DNA of 64,000 nt. It comes from Panopea generosa. Lineage: Eukaryota > Mollusca > Bivalvia > Adapedonta > Hiatellidae. The notes under the pieces were generated by a model, which was given only the letters and a program-made list of their open reading frames with translations, was not told where the DNA came from and did not search any database. Positions 33,142-45,260 of this stretch are shown here, one piece after another. The DNA lies in contig CM055895.1 in the NCBI GenBank assembly GCA_029582155.1, positions 53,721,250 to 53,785,249 of the forward strand. The letters run 5' to 3'. How positions within the stretch are numbered: the first letter of the stretch is position 1; every line of letters begins with the position of its first letter. Made by a program: the position numbers and the translations under genes.

Positions 33142-33317
33142 TGTACTCAAGCAGACGTAATTAAAGTTTCGTGATTCAAGAATTGATCGCAATTGAAAGA
33201 AAATGCAATTTAAATTTCCTATCAAGTTTGATATGTGACAAAAATTTCTGATTTTGAATTTACCAACATTGTGTATTACAACAGAAATATCACACTTTTG
33301 AACTTTTTTTTTGAACA

Positions 33318-33600
33318 GTCATGGCAGGGTTTACCATGACCTCACTGTCAAAGCAGGGTTTACCATGACCTCACCATCATGGCAAGGTTTACCATGACCT
33401 CACCATCATGGCAAGGTTTAGCATGACCTCACCATCATGGCACGTTTTACCTCACTATCATGGCAAGGGTTACCATGACCTTGCCATCATGGCAAGGTTT
33501 ACCATGACCTCACTGTCATGGTAGGGTTTACCATGAACTCACCATCGTGGCAAGGTTCACCATGACCTCACTGTTATGGCAGGGTTTACCCTGTGTTGCT
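33318..33600 (+). repeat. 29-bp minisatellite, about 9 copies
   Basis: The unit CATGGCAAGGTTTACCATGA + CCTCACCAT recurs with small changes. One shortened unit lies near 33440. CATGG/CCATG pairs give each unit a weak palindrome. Confidence 0.85.
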
Positions 33601-33821
33601 GGTGTTACTTGTAAATTGCAAGTGATATACCACAAAAGTTGGCAACTGTGGTTATGTTGACTGGAAATCCAGTGCTTGGTACCCTCCGCTTATCTATCAT
33701 TCCACCCTCAATCTCACCCAAAATCTTAACAACTAAAAATATGGCTGAATTATTTATATTTTCCGTACATAAAATATAAAATAATGCAAATCCTGAAGTT
33801 GATAGATTTCTACTTAAATAG

Positions 33822-34915
33822 TGCAATGGCCATAGACTCCTTAAATAATGCAATGGCGATTGACTTCTTTAATAATCGGTGGTGATAGACTTCTTAAATA
33901 ATGCAATGTCGATAGACTTCTTAAATATTGCAATAGCAATAGACTTCTTAAATAATGTAATGGCAATAGACTTCTTAAATAATGCAGTGGCCATAGCTTT
34001 CTTAAATAATGCAATGGTGATAGACTTCTTTAATAATACAATGGCCATAGACTTCTTAAATAATGCAATGCTGATAGACTTCTTTAATAATACAATGGCA
34101 ATAGACTTCTTAGATAATGCAATTGTGATAGATTTCTTAAATAATGCAATGGTGATAGACTTCTTAAATAATGCAATTGTGATAGACTTCTTAAATAATG
34201 CAATGGTGATAGACTTCTTAAATAATACAATGGCAATAGACTTCTTAAATAATATGATGTCTATAGACTTCTTTAATAAATCAATGGTGATAAGATTTCT
34301 TAAATAATGCAATGGAGATGGACTTCTTTAATAATCGGTGGTGATAGACTTCTTAAATAATGCAATGTCGATAGACTTCTTAAATATTGCAATAGCAATA
34401 GACTTCTTAAATAATGTAATGGCAATAGACTTCTTAAATAATGCAGTGGCCATAGCTTTCTTAAATAATGCAATGGTGATAGACTTCTTTAATAATACAA
34501 TGGCCATAGACTTCTTAAATAATGCAATGCTGATAGACTTCTTTAATAATACAATGGCAATAGACTTCTTAGATAATGCAATTGTGATAGATTTCTTAAA
34601 TAATGCAATGGTGATAGACTTCTTAAATAATGCAATTGTGATAGACTTCTTAAATAATGCAATGGTGATAGACTTCTTAAATAATACAATGGCAATAGAC
34701 TTCTTAAATAATATGATGTCTATAGACTTCTTTAATAAATCAATGGTGATAAGATTTCTTAAATAATGCAATGGAGATGGACTTCTTTAATAATACAACG
34801 ATGATAAATTTCTTAATTAATGCAAAAAGATTTCTTAAATAATGCAATGGAGATGGACTTCTTTAATAATACAACGATGATAAATTTCTTAATTAATGCA
34901 AAGGTTATAAGTGGG
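33822..34915 (+). repeat. 27-bp minisatellite with an exact 459-bp internal duplication
   Basis: The unit is about AATGCAATGGTGATAGACTT + CTTAAAT. The block beginning GACTTCTTTAATAATCGGTG at 33862 is repeated from 34321 with identical sequence over roughly 475 bases (offset 459 = 17 units). The translations of both strands are the same in both copies. A shorter copy of about 77 bp follows near 34770-34905. The nine-codon unit leaves both strands open (FLNNAMVID-like reading), which is an artefact of the period. Confidence 0.92.
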
Positions 34916-35024
34916 AGTTAGTTGGGTTAGCATTTATTAGTTCCGGATAGGTGGATGGATAAAATGATGCATAATACTAAGAACGGATGTCTCATAAAAT
35001 TATTATTTCTAAATAAAAATTTCA

Positions 35025-35106
35025 AGGTTGGTATATGGGGGGACGTCTACATTTCCAGATTGGTATATCGGGGGGGGGGGACTTCTACATTTCCAGATTG
35101 GTATAT

Positions 35107-35156
<50 letters not shown>

Positions 35157-35405
35157 TCTACATTTCCAGATTGGTATATCGGGTGGGGGGGGGGGGGGGG
35201 ACTACTACATTTCCAGGTTGGTATATATGGGGGAACGTCTACATTTCCAGGTTGGTATATGGGGGAACTTCTACATTTCCAGGTTGATATATGGGGGAAC
35301 TTCTACATTTCCAGGTTGATATATGGGGGGACTTCTACATTTCAAGGTTGGTATATGGGGGAACTTCTACATTTCCAAGTTTGTATATGGGAGAACTTCT
35401 ACATT
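35025..35405 (+). repeat. Minisatellite with long G tracts, including G45
   Basis: The unit GGTTGGTATAT + GGGGGGACTTCTACATTTCC + A repeats about nine times. The G run varies from 4-6 in most units to about 10, 45 (35109-35153) and 13 in three of them. Each unit brings one or more G runs, so the plus strand could form G-quadruplexes. The exact run lengths are the least reliable part of any assembly. Confidence 0.9.
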
Positions 35406-35429
35406 CTTTCTTGAGGTTGTGATATTTTT

Positions 35430-35605
35430 AAGCATTGCAGTGATGAAGTGTCAATAGTGTATTGACTCCAGTGCCAGAGATCACAGGTTAAATTCCAGAC
35501 TTAGCCCAATGGCCTCTCATAAACAGTACCTAGTAATGTTTCTACCAAAGAAATGGACTTCAGAGCCTTTCGCAATAGCTTGATCAAGCTAAAATAAATA
35601 AGTGT
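35430..35605 (+). mobile_element. SINE family B copy
   Basis: CAGAGATCACAGGTTAAATT, GGCCTCTCATAAACAGTACC, AGTAATGTTTCTACC and TCGCAATAGCTTGATCAAGC match family B in order. The tail is AAATAAATAAG. Boundaries are approximate. Confidence 0.65.
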
Positions 35606-36019
35606 CAATAAAATATTCCATTTTTACTTTATTGCTGTCTCTCATACCGCCTGCTGACTATCTGTATTACATGATACAATCTTTATTGGTTTGTTTTTCA
35701 TCATACGAAGATTGTTTACAAAAAGCGATAATAACAGCTGTGTTTACTTGCATGCAACATTGTGTTTTTCATTTTGTAATGAATGTCCTGTTATGAATGA
35801 CTTGTTGATGTTGTTGTTGCTTTTGGTGTAAAAAAAATTCTTATTTTGAGTTTATTATTTAATAAGAATCATCAGTCTAATGGAAATTAGATTGTTGCCC
35901 AATTCTCTTGGTGTTCATTTCTAGATAGAATATTTTATGATATTGATTCATTTATCAGTGGTGTGTGTGTGTGTGTTTGTTTACATCAGAGGGCATGCGG
36001 TATTGTGCCATAATAGATT

Positions 36020-36185
36020 ATTAGATAATCATCTCCTCCCTCTCCCATGCCACCCAGACCCTTTTTATTTTCATAAAAAAAAAGAAATTAAAAATAAAAT
36101 CTCCCCATCCCACTCTTCACACTCCCCCTTTATACGAATTGAATGAGACTCTAGCAATTAATTTATAATGGCCTCATGCATTTCA
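36020..36185 (+). repeat. Dispersed repeat, copy of the 20.93-kb family
   Basis: CTCCCATGCCACCCAGACCC, TTTTTATTTTCAT-poly(A), CCCCATCCCACTCTTCAC and CTAGCAATTAATTTATAATG correspond in order to the 20.93-21.10 kb copy and, reversed, to the 44.82-45.26 kb copy. Confidence 0.55.
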
Positions 36186-36384
36186 TTTTGTAATGAATTA
36201 AATGTCCATGAGGGCTTTAGTAAGAATAAAAAATGTTTATAATCGATGTCTGACTAGTGTCCACTTCTAGATTTATATAGGATCTTACATGCATGTTTAT
36301 TTATTATTGAATGTATTAAACAAGTTAGCAAAAATGTATTAAGCGAGGCTTGAGGTTTTTTCTAAGGTACCAGTATACACTGAA

Positions 36385-36387
<3 letters not shown>

Positions 36388-36438
<51 letters not shown>

Positions 36439-36444
36439 ACACAA
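36388..36444 (+). repeat. C37 homopolymer followed by an (AC)n microsatellite
   Basis: C runs without interruption from 36388 to 36424, then ACACAC to about 36443. On the minus strand this is a G37 tract. Its length is likely to be variable and poorly resolved. Confidence 0.95.
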
Positions 36445-37705
36445 ACCCGGGTGTGTGAAATACCATAGAAGACACTACCAGTAATGAGAAATTTAGTTTC
36501 AATCAGAATTGAAATAATAATTATAATTATTGAGACTTTATTTCACGAAGTAACAGTCCAACATGCCGGATCTTCCCAGCATGCCTTTATGACAATATGA
36601 GTCATTTGGCGAACCTTCCATTCTTGCTTAAATGGAAAGTTTACTGAATCACAAAGCGGAAGGTCCCACTTGAAGATAATGGTTGATTCAGTCCTTGTAA
36701 TGTATCTTATTTACAAGAAATTTGTTAGTGCACAATTTGGCATTTTCAGTTTTATTCGTTACTGTTTTAGCATACCGGTAACCCGATACTGGCCAATGAG
36801 TGACATAAATGCTGGCCGCGATTTATACAGAGACAAATATAATATAAGTTATTGAACAGAATATCCATAATATATGATGTTTGATATAAATGTGCAGTTA
36901 ACATTGAAAAGATATCGGCCATATAGGTGGATATCAGAGAAGTCATTTTCATTTTTTTTAAAAAGGTGGGCAGGAGCATTTATTAGGAGGAGGGGAGGTG
37001 GGATTTATTTAGGGGTATAAAGTAATTTAAACAGGTAGAGCATTTACAGGTAGAAAGTTCCCTGATGTTTGCACTAAGAATTTCTATTTAAAAACGTCAT
37101 GTTTGGTAGGCAGTGTCTTCTGCTGTTATATTTTTAACTCGTATATTGATACAACCAACCCTAAAATTGAGTCCTATCAAATCCTATGGGTTTTTTTCAT
37201 CTTGAAAAATAAAAGTACAAAAAACTGTGGAATGAATCCGATTAAACTAATTACCCTATTTCTTTGGTCAAGTAACCCTGAACAAAGGTATTTTTCTTTC
37301 TGACCTTATCACATCATTTATAGGTTCATGCCCGGTACACTGGAATTGATTGTGGATATATTGTATATCATGCCATTTTGATAGACGGATTTAAACTGTT
37401 ATTCTGTCCGTGAACAACTTCTCACCAGTGATTTATGCTATCAAACTCAGATTCACAGAAACCTCTGTAACGGAAAAAGATCAAATATATCTAGAATGAT
37501 TAATGGAAATCATGGCCTATTTTTGTTGCCATCCCAGCAGACAATCTGCGTTATTGTGTGGCTATATAAAACTTTATCTTGCTCTTCGCTACATTAGGTT
37601 TGATAATTTTCATGTGGACACAAACAATCAATGGACTGTTAATAAGTATGGAGATGATGTGATTGGTTGTCATTGGTATAAGCGAACAAAGAATCGTAAT
37701 CTTTA
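36445..37705. other. Intron, nothing recognised
   Basis: AT-rich intron with short incidental open frames on both strands. No splice-bounded exon was supported. Confidence 0.5.
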
Positions 37706-37709
37706 AGAG

Positions 37710-38205
37710 GTAACCATCATCTGCAGCACCTCTGTGGCTGTGTTGCCGGGGGACACTGTCTCAAGGTTACTTAACCTCTTACTGATGAGGTCATGATTCA
37801 AGGTCAGCTTCATCAGAAACACTCATTGTGAGAAAGTATGCCAATAACTTTGGGAACGCTGATGAAGAACTCTCAGATTCAAGCTGACATCTTTGACCTC
37901 CCCAAATATTAGCGGATGCCATCATCTGCTGCACCTCTGTGGCTGTGTTGCCGGGTTGGCACCTCTGTGGCTGTGTTGCCGGGGACGGCACCTCTGTGGC
38001 TGTGTTGCCAGGGATGGCACCTCTGTGGCTGTGTTGCCGGGGACACTGTCTTAAGGTTATTTACCTCTTACTGATGAGGTCATGATGCAAGGTCAGCTTC
38101 ATCGAGAAACACTCATTGTGAGAAAGTATGCCAATAACTTTGGGAATGCTGATGTTGAACTCTCAGATTCAAGCTGAGGTCTTAGACCTCCCCCAATATT
38201 AGTGG
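37710..38205 (+). repeat. About 300-bp duplication containing a 38-bp tandem core
   Basis: GCACCTCTGTGGCTGTGTTG + CCGGGGACGG repeats near 37725 and four times at 37930-38045. The following block (ACTGATGAGGTCATGATTCA, CAGCTTCATC, GAGAAAGTATGCCAATAACT) appears at about 37780 and again at about 38075. Confidence 0.85.
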
Positions 38206-38209
38206 ATGT

Positions 38210-39380
38210 CATATATAACCTAATGGTGTTAAAATTCCATGTAGAAAAAAAAAAGAAGAAAAAAGTTGTCTGCTGGTCTCTTCTCCACATCAGAGGTTAT
38301 AGTCTCAGTCATAGGGTTGGTTTTATCATTGGTGAGCGTGCTATAAATGAAACAGCTTTGATTTGGGTGAGAAGTAAGATTTCGCTAAGGTCTATAAGAG
38401 TCCTACCATTGTTGCTATGGTTACCACAGGCTTTATTGAGATTTGACTAAGATGCACCATAACAGTTTCATGTTTTTCAAATTTAGGTAAGGTGCACCAG
38501 AAGCGCTATTTAGGTTTTAATAATTTGTATAAGATTTCTCTGAGGTCTGCTACAGTCCTTGTTCAATTTCCATCAGGAATCTTTGTTCAGATTTTGATGA
38601 AAGGTACCTAATTGGTCTTTAAATTGCACTAAGGCATGGCAGAGTCATTCATATTTAACCAAGATGTACCAGAATATGCAGATTTATCATGCCGGATAAA
38701 ATTGTCGATGGGTTGCACTCTTTGATATAGTAATTTCTAATTATAATGTTAAACAAAAGTGTAACAACTTGCGTATTGCTAAATATGGTAATAATATAAA
38801 TTGGTAATTTCGCCATTGATCTATGGGTTGGACGCTTCCTTAAATAAAACTCATTGTTTATTAACAAGCGATTGGAAAAATTGTGACAGACATCAGCGAA
38901 TGATGATTCGTCTTTATTCACATGAATTACAAAAGTTGTGAATAAAAATATTTCGCTGCAGCATTTACGTCAGTTCTATTTACATAAACAATAGTAATAT
39001 CTTCCATATAATAGCATTGTAATCCCATTAGTGATCACGCAGGACCTTCGTAGAAGTTTGTCATTAGTAATCAGTATAATCAGTGAAGCCACTGAACTAA
39101 GTCATGTTACCATGGCAACCTGGCAGCACAAGATCACTGCTTAGTATTGGGCCAGGCTACTTCCTTGAATACGGGAAGTGTAGCAATATGTTGTTTTTTT
39201 GTTTTCCAGTGATGGCCATTTATTGACTTTTAAGTATTTAAGTACATTCCATCTTCAATTTGTACTGTTGTGATTAAACACCATCTCCACAACATTTCTC
39301 ACAATAAGTTTGAAAAAAAATTGCAGATGACGTTTTTTAAAAGAAAATGGAAAAATTAGGTTGTTTTGATCAGAAGAAGC
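38210..39380. other. Intron, nothing recognised
   Basis: AT-rich with loosely repeated phrases (AAGATGCACCA, AAGGTGCACCAGAAG) between 38.45 and 38.67 kb. A strong acceptor-like tract near 39195-39209 (GTTTTTTTGTTTTCCAG) opens only five codons before a stop. Confidence 0.45.
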
Positions 39381-39384
39381 GGGG

Positions 39385-39570
39385 ACAGTAGTATAATGAA
39401 TGGTGTTGGCTGCTCACACCAGAGGTTGCTGGTTTGATCCCCTGCTCTACCTGATTCCTCTCATTAAACAACACTCAGTACTGGTTCTACACAGGAAGTG
39501 AACTCGAGAGCGGTTCATATGAGTTATGAGCTTTCATCGCAATCAAGCTAAAGTAAAGAAGTATAAATTT
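39385..39570 (+). mobile_element. SINE family B copy
   Basis: AGAGGTTGCTGGTTTGATCC is a good B box. It is followed by CCTCTCATTAAACAACACTC, AGTACTGGTTCTACACAGG and GAGCTTTCATCGCAATCAAG. This is the closest relative of the copy at 1786. Confidence 0.8.
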
Positions 39571-39948
39571 GATGAAAATTTTGAAGAGTGCCTAGAATAC
39601 AGTACTGGTACAGATTTTAGTGATACCGGTATTTCAAGATTTACGAGTTTGTGATTTTTTTAATAAGGATACATTCAGGGCCATGTGAAGTACGACAAAA
39701 GTAATGATTTAATGGTAGACTGTCACGCTCTTGTCTTTCTGTCCAATATATCTTGATTAGAGATAATAAGAGATCAGGAACAGAATTGATAAAGGAATTT
39801 ACGGCAGTGGTGAAATTAATTTTACTCTTATTAATGTTTAAGCCCATGAACAGTAATCATATAACTACTAATCTACTTAACAAAATAATCCATCATGAGT
39901 ATTTCTATCTCAATCTTCAAATTTCCAAAAATTATTTATATGTTTTGG

Positions 39949-40165
39949 TGGAGTCCTCAGTGACCACTTTTCTCTCACCGCTGAGGTTGTGGATTCGAGC
40001 CCAGCAGGATAAAAAAAAATGCGTGTCAGAAAGTGTGCCAGTCACCTGTGGAAAGATTTTGTTCTTACTCAGATTCACTCTGAGGTCCTCCTCCACCAAT
40101 AGAACTGGATATGCCATATATAATCTCATATGTTGAAAATGGCATTAAACACCATTAAAAACAAA
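39949..40165 (+). mobile_element. tRNA-derived SINE, family C
   Basis: The head TGGTGGAGTCCTCAGTGACC and CTGAGGTTGTGGATTCGAGC is tRNA-like with a long variable region. The body has CTCTGAGGTCCTCCTCCACC, and the tail TTGAAAATGGCATTAAACAC ends in AAACAAACAAAAA. Heads of this type also occur near 48.31 kb, and degenerate bodies near 14.78, 27.87 and 40.71 kb. Confidence 0.7.
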
Positions 40166-41150
40166 CAAAAACTAAACTAGAGCTGTCATGATCATTTTGA
40201 AAAACATGAAAAAAGAAAAAAAATATCTGCGTAGAATGTTCCTATGATATCACTAGAACTAGAATACATTTTAACCGTTTCCCAGAGTTAGGCATGTCTA
40301 TCAAACCGGGGTTTTTACAAATCCATTCAAAATTTGGTTAATTGCAACATATTCAGAGAAAGGTTTTGTTGAGTTTATGGCAATGTCCATTTATTGCTGA
40401 GGATTCAGCTTCCCCAGCTGTCTCACTGCAAAAAACAAATTTAATTAAGTTATTGCCGGGAACTGGAGAGTTACTTATCTAATTAATTGTTATCCATTCA
40501 TATGACACTATGATGTAATTAATCTGGAAGTAACGGTCTCAAAATTGTCTTTGTTGAAAAAATTGATCATGGCCAACATCATTACGAAGGTTCTAGTAAA
40601 CCAAATTAATTGTACCATGTCTAGTCATATAATGACCTTAGTGCACATTTATTAAGACTTAATCTTGCTTTTACTGTTTACATGAGAATGTTTGCGATGT
40701 TATTTGCAAAATGACAATGGTTCTACTCAGAAACATTCTGGGATCTTCCTCAACCAAAATACAGGATGTCATTATGGAACCTACAATGTGTTGAAAATAG
40801 CAGTACACTTCATTCATTTTGTTGATTTGCTGATGTATGCTGTTTAACATCGCTTTTAACCATTTTTCATTCATACAGCGACGGTGTCTATTTGAGACAG
40901 TATTCTTTAAGTGCTACCGCACTAGAGTATCATGCCGCAGACAAATGGTATGATACCTCATCCAGTCACATTATACTGACATAGGGCCAACCAGACCTAG
41001 AACTATCCTTCAAATGCTGAGCGCCAAGCATGGAAGCTTCTAGTACATATTTCACGTCTTTGGTATGACTCAGTCAGGGATCTGACCAATGACCTTTCCC
41101 ATACAAGGTGGATGCTCTTCACCTAGTCCACCGCTGCAGTCCATTTATCA
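40166..41150. other. Intron with one degenerate family C-like body
   Basis: Near 40715-40825 the words GGTTCTACTCAGAAACATTC, TGGGATCTTCCTCAACC and GTGTTGAAAATAGCAGTACA match the family C 3' half weakly. The rest is unremarkable. Confidence 0.45.
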
Positions 41151-41164
41151 AGTTGAAAAATTGA

Positions 41165-42255
41165 ATTTCATGTTGGGTGGTGATCCTTAAAACAGGAGTG
41201 TTGGGTGGTGATCCTTAAAACAGGGGTGTTTGGTGGTGATCATTAAAACAGAGGTGTTAGGCGGTGATCATTAACACAGGGGTATTGGGTGGTGATCCTT
41301 AAAACAGGGGTGTTCGGTGGTGATCATTAACACAGGGGTATTGGGTGGTGATCCTTAAAACAGGGGTGTTCGGTGGTGATCATTAACACAGGGGTGTTGG
41401 GTGGTGATCCTTAAAACAGGGGTGTTTGGTGGTGATCATTAAAACAGGGGTGTTGGGTGGTGATCCTTAAAACAGGAGTGTTTGGTGGTGATTCTTAAAA
41501 CAGGAGTGTTGGGTGGTGATCCTTAAAACAGGGGTGTTTGGTGGTGATCATTAAAACAGAGGTGTTGGGCGGTGATCATTAACACAGGGGTATTGGGTGG
41601 TGATCCTTAAAACGGGTGTTGGGTGGTGATCCTTAAAACAGGAGTGTTTGGTGGTGATCATTAAAACAAGGGTGTTGGGTGGTGATCATTAAAACAGGGG
41701 TGTTTGGTGGTGATTCTTAAAACAGGAGTGTTTGGTGGTGATTCTTAAAACAGGAGTGTTTGGTGGTGATCATTAAAACAGGGGAGTTGGGTGGTGATCC
41801 TTAAAACAGGGGTGTTGGGTGGTGATCCTTAAAACAGGGGTGCTGGGTGGTGATCCTTAAAACAGGGATGTTGGGTGGTGATCCTTAAAACAGGGATGTT
41901 CGGTGGTGATCCTTAAAACAGGGGTGTTTGGTGGTGATTCTTAAAACAGGGATGTTGGGTGGTGATCCTTAAAACAGGGATGTTGGGTGGTGATCCTTAA
42001 AACAGGGATGTTCGGTGGTGATCCTTAAAACAGGGGTGTTCGGTGGTGATCCTTAAAACAGGGATGTTCGGTGGTGATCCTTAAAACAGGGGTGTTTGGT
42101 GGTGATCCTTAAAACAGGGGTGTTTGGTGGTGATCCTTAAAACAGGGTTGTTTGGTGGTAATCTTTAAAACAGGGATGTTCAGTGGTAATCTTTAAAACA
42201 GGGATGCTCAGTGGTGATCCTTAAAACAGGGATGTCTAGTGGTGATCCTTGCCCC
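41165..42255 (+). repeat. 28-bp minisatellite, about 38 copies
   Basis: The unit is GTTGGGTGGTGATCCTTAAA + ACAGGGGT. The main variants are TTTGG/TTCGG for TTGGG and CATTAACAC for CCTTAAAAC. Variants occur in runs, showing local homogenisation. The last copies (42.17-42.25 kb) are the most diverged. Confidence 0.95.
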
Positions 42256-42890
42256 AGGTACTGGAATGTATCTGCTGTCTAAATTATTTGTGCTCTTATT
42301 AAAAATGTGCATGCTGTCTTTCCTCGGAACTGCCTCACATGACTCAAAAGTCCAGTTTGTTTATTGGAGTATTTTTGACTGTTTTAAGGTTTTATTTTAG
42401 AAGAAAATAAACTATTTGTTATTAAATTTGTTAATAAATTGTGCGCGAAGCTTATTATACATGACGAGACATTGGCAGATATTTAATTAGTTTCACAGAA
42501 GATGGGATGGAATAAAGATCCAAGGATGGGTTGTCATTGTTTATGCATCAACATTTCTGATGGGCTAAAGCTCATTATTTTTAAAAAAAACTTATTTTTG
42601 AAAATAATTGATTACTTGATACATTTTTGTCAGCTTTTTATTTCCACAGATATTGATATTAACAAGTTGGAAAACTATTTCATTTTGATAGATATTGCCT
42701 ATTATTGGGTAGCTTACAAGTGTTCAAGTTGGGATATTTCAAAGTTGATAAGGTGTTTTTAATTTTGAAATGTGAAAATAGATGGTAGTGATTTGCCATA
42801 GAAGATCATAGAAAAATAATACAAAGATATTGATCAAGGGACATAGAATTTAACTGCATACAGGTACATTATAAAATAAGAACATAATTA
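42256..42890. other. Intron between two 28-bp arrays
   Basis: AT-rich; incidental open frames only. Confidence 0.5.
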
Positions 42891-42894
42891 TGAT

Positions 42895-44815
42895 TAACCA
42901 CAGAATGAAAGGACATAAAATAACGCATAATGAAAGGACATAGAATAACACCACATAATGAAAGGCATAGAATAACACCACATAATAAAAGGACATAGAA
43001 TAACACCAGATAATAAAGGCATAGAATAACACCACATAATGAAAGGACATAGAATAACACCACATAATGAAAGGCATAGAATAACACCTCATAATAAAAG
43101 GACATAGAATAACACCAGATAATAAAGGCATAGAATAACACCACATAATGAAAGGACATAGAATAACACCACATAATGAAAGGACATAGAATAAAACCTC
43201 ATAATGAAAGGTCATATAATAACACCAAATAATGAAAGGACATAGAATAACACCACATAATGAAAGGACATAGAATAACACATAATGAAAGGCATAGAAT
43301 AACACCATATAATGAAAGGACATATAATAACACCACATAATGAAAGGACATAGAACAACACATAATGAAAGGCATAGAATAACACCAAATAATGAAAGGA
43401 GACATAGAATAAAAACATTATAATGAAAAGATATAGAATAAAAAACACATAATGAAAGAACATAGAATAACACTATATAATGAAAGGACATAGAATAACA
43501 CTACATAATGAAAGGACATAGAATAACACAACATAATGAAAGGCATAGAATAACACAACATAATGAAAGGCATAGAATAATACCACATAATGAAAGGACA
43601 TAGAATACCACTACATAATGAAAGGACATAGAATAACACAACATAATGAAAGGCATAGAATAACACCACATAATGAAAGGACATAGAATAAAACCTCATA
43701 ATGAAAGGACATATAATAACACCAAATAATGAAAGGACATAGAATAACACCACATAATGAAAGGACATAGAATAACACATAATGAAAGGCATAGAATTAC
43801 ACCATATAATGAAAGGACATAGAATAACACCACATAATGAAAGGCATAGAATAACACCAAATAATGAAAGGAGACATAGAATAAAAACATTATAATGGAA
43901 AGATATAGAATAAAAAACACATAATGAAAGAACATAGAATAACACTACATAATGAAAGGACATAGAATAACACTACATAATGAAAGGACATAGAATAACA
44001 CAACATAATGAAAGGCATAGAATAACACAACATAATGAAAGGCATAGAATAATACCACATAATGAAAGGACATAGAATACCACTACATAATGAAAGGACA
44101 TAGAATAACACCACATAATGAAAGGACATAGAATAAAACCTCATAATGAAAGGACATATAATAACACCAAATAATGAAAGGACATAGAATAACACCACAT
44201 AATGAAAGGACATAGAATAACACATAATGAAAGGCATAGAATAACACCATATAATGAAAGGACATAGAATAACACCACATAATGAAAGGACATAGAACAA
44301 CACATAATGAAAGGCATAGAATAACACCAAATAATGAAAGGAGACATAGAATAAAAACATTATAATGAAAAGATATAGAATAAAAAACACATAATGAAAG
44401 AACATAGAATAACACTACATAATGAAAGGACATAGAATAACACTACATAATGAAAGGACATAGAATAACACAACATAATGAAAGGCATAGTATAACACAA
44501 CATAATGAAAGGCATAGAATAATACCACATAATGAAAGGACATAGAATACCACTACATAATGAAAGGACATAGAATAACACAACATAATGAAAGGCATAG
44601 AATAAAACTATATAATGAAAAGACAGAATAACACCACATAATGAAAGGACATAGAATAACACCACATAATGAAAAGACATAGAATAACACCATATAATGA
44701 AATACATGAATAACACCACATATTGAAAGGAGACATAGAATAAAAACATATAATGAAAGGACATAGAATAAAACTTAAAATAAAACCATATAAACTATAA
44801 TGAAAGGATACATAA
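42895..44815 (-). repeat. 28-bp minisatellite, about 68 copies, with a higher-order unit of about 470 bp
   Basis: The unit is AATGAAAGGACATAGAATAA + CACCACAT. The variant block GAGACATAGAATAAAAACAT is found at 43399, 43871, 44341 and about 44730, giving a larger repeat of roughly 470 bp. The minus strand reads as hydrophobic repeats (SFHYVVLFYVLSLCGVILCP), which are artefacts of a stop-poor unit. Confidence 0.95.
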
Positions 44816-44819
44816 ATAA

Positions 44820-45260
44820 AAAACAAGGCCATTATAAATTAATTGCTAGATTATCATCCATTTTTTTCTTAAAAACTGGGAGGGTGGGAGGGTTTTATTT
44901 TTTATGCTCCCCCAAAGGAGTAAGCATATAGTTGCCACTTTGTCCATGTGTCCGTCCGTCCCTAAGTTCTTGTACGGGCTATTTCTCTACTACAATGGGT
45001 GAACCTCTACCAAGTTTGAATTCTTCTACGCATCTGTTACATATTCAAAACAAATGAAAATGCTAACTACTCGACTTTTGAGTGTACATGTATTATATAA
45101 TCTACTCAAGGTCAGTCAGGTGAGCGATATAGGGCCATCTTGGCCCTCTTGTTATTTTTAAATTTATTTTTTTTTTATGAAAAATAAAATTGATCGGGGC
45201 GGCATGAAAATTAGGGCACAGTTGAGGATGATAATCTAGCAATTAATTTATCATGGCCTA
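44820..45260 (-). mobile_element. Foldback-type repeat enclosing an AAGAGGGCC-end element
   Basis: The outer parts (GGCCATTATAAATTAATTGC at 44828, CTAGCAATTAATTTATCATG at 45236) are the two ends of the 20.93/36.02-kb dispersed family in inverted order. Inside, 44908-45155 runs from TGCTCCCCCAAAGGAGTAAG to GGCCATCTTGGCCCTCTTGT. This resembles short non-autonomous elements with CAAGAGGGCC ends that I associate with bivalves (established only by memory of the motif). Confidence 0.55.

Noticed and set aside
33869..34771. Open frames on both strands of 142-147 codons
   Set aside because: Nine-codon period of a 27-bp array; two identical pairs arise from the 459-bp duplication. Not genes.
34955..35414. 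Glycine-rich plus-strand frames
   Set aside because: Translation of G homopolymers in a minisatellite.
39210..39226. Alternative last exon after the TTTTTTTGTTTTCCAG tract
   Set aside because: Only five codons before a stop and no nearby polyadenylation hexamer; pyrimidine tracts of this kind are frequent in the introns.
42850..44832. Hydrophobic minus-strand frames (SFHYVVLFYVLSLCG type) resembling a membrane protein
   Set aside because: The hydrophobicity is the reverse translation of an A-rich 28-bp minisatellite; frames break and overlap with each unit variant.
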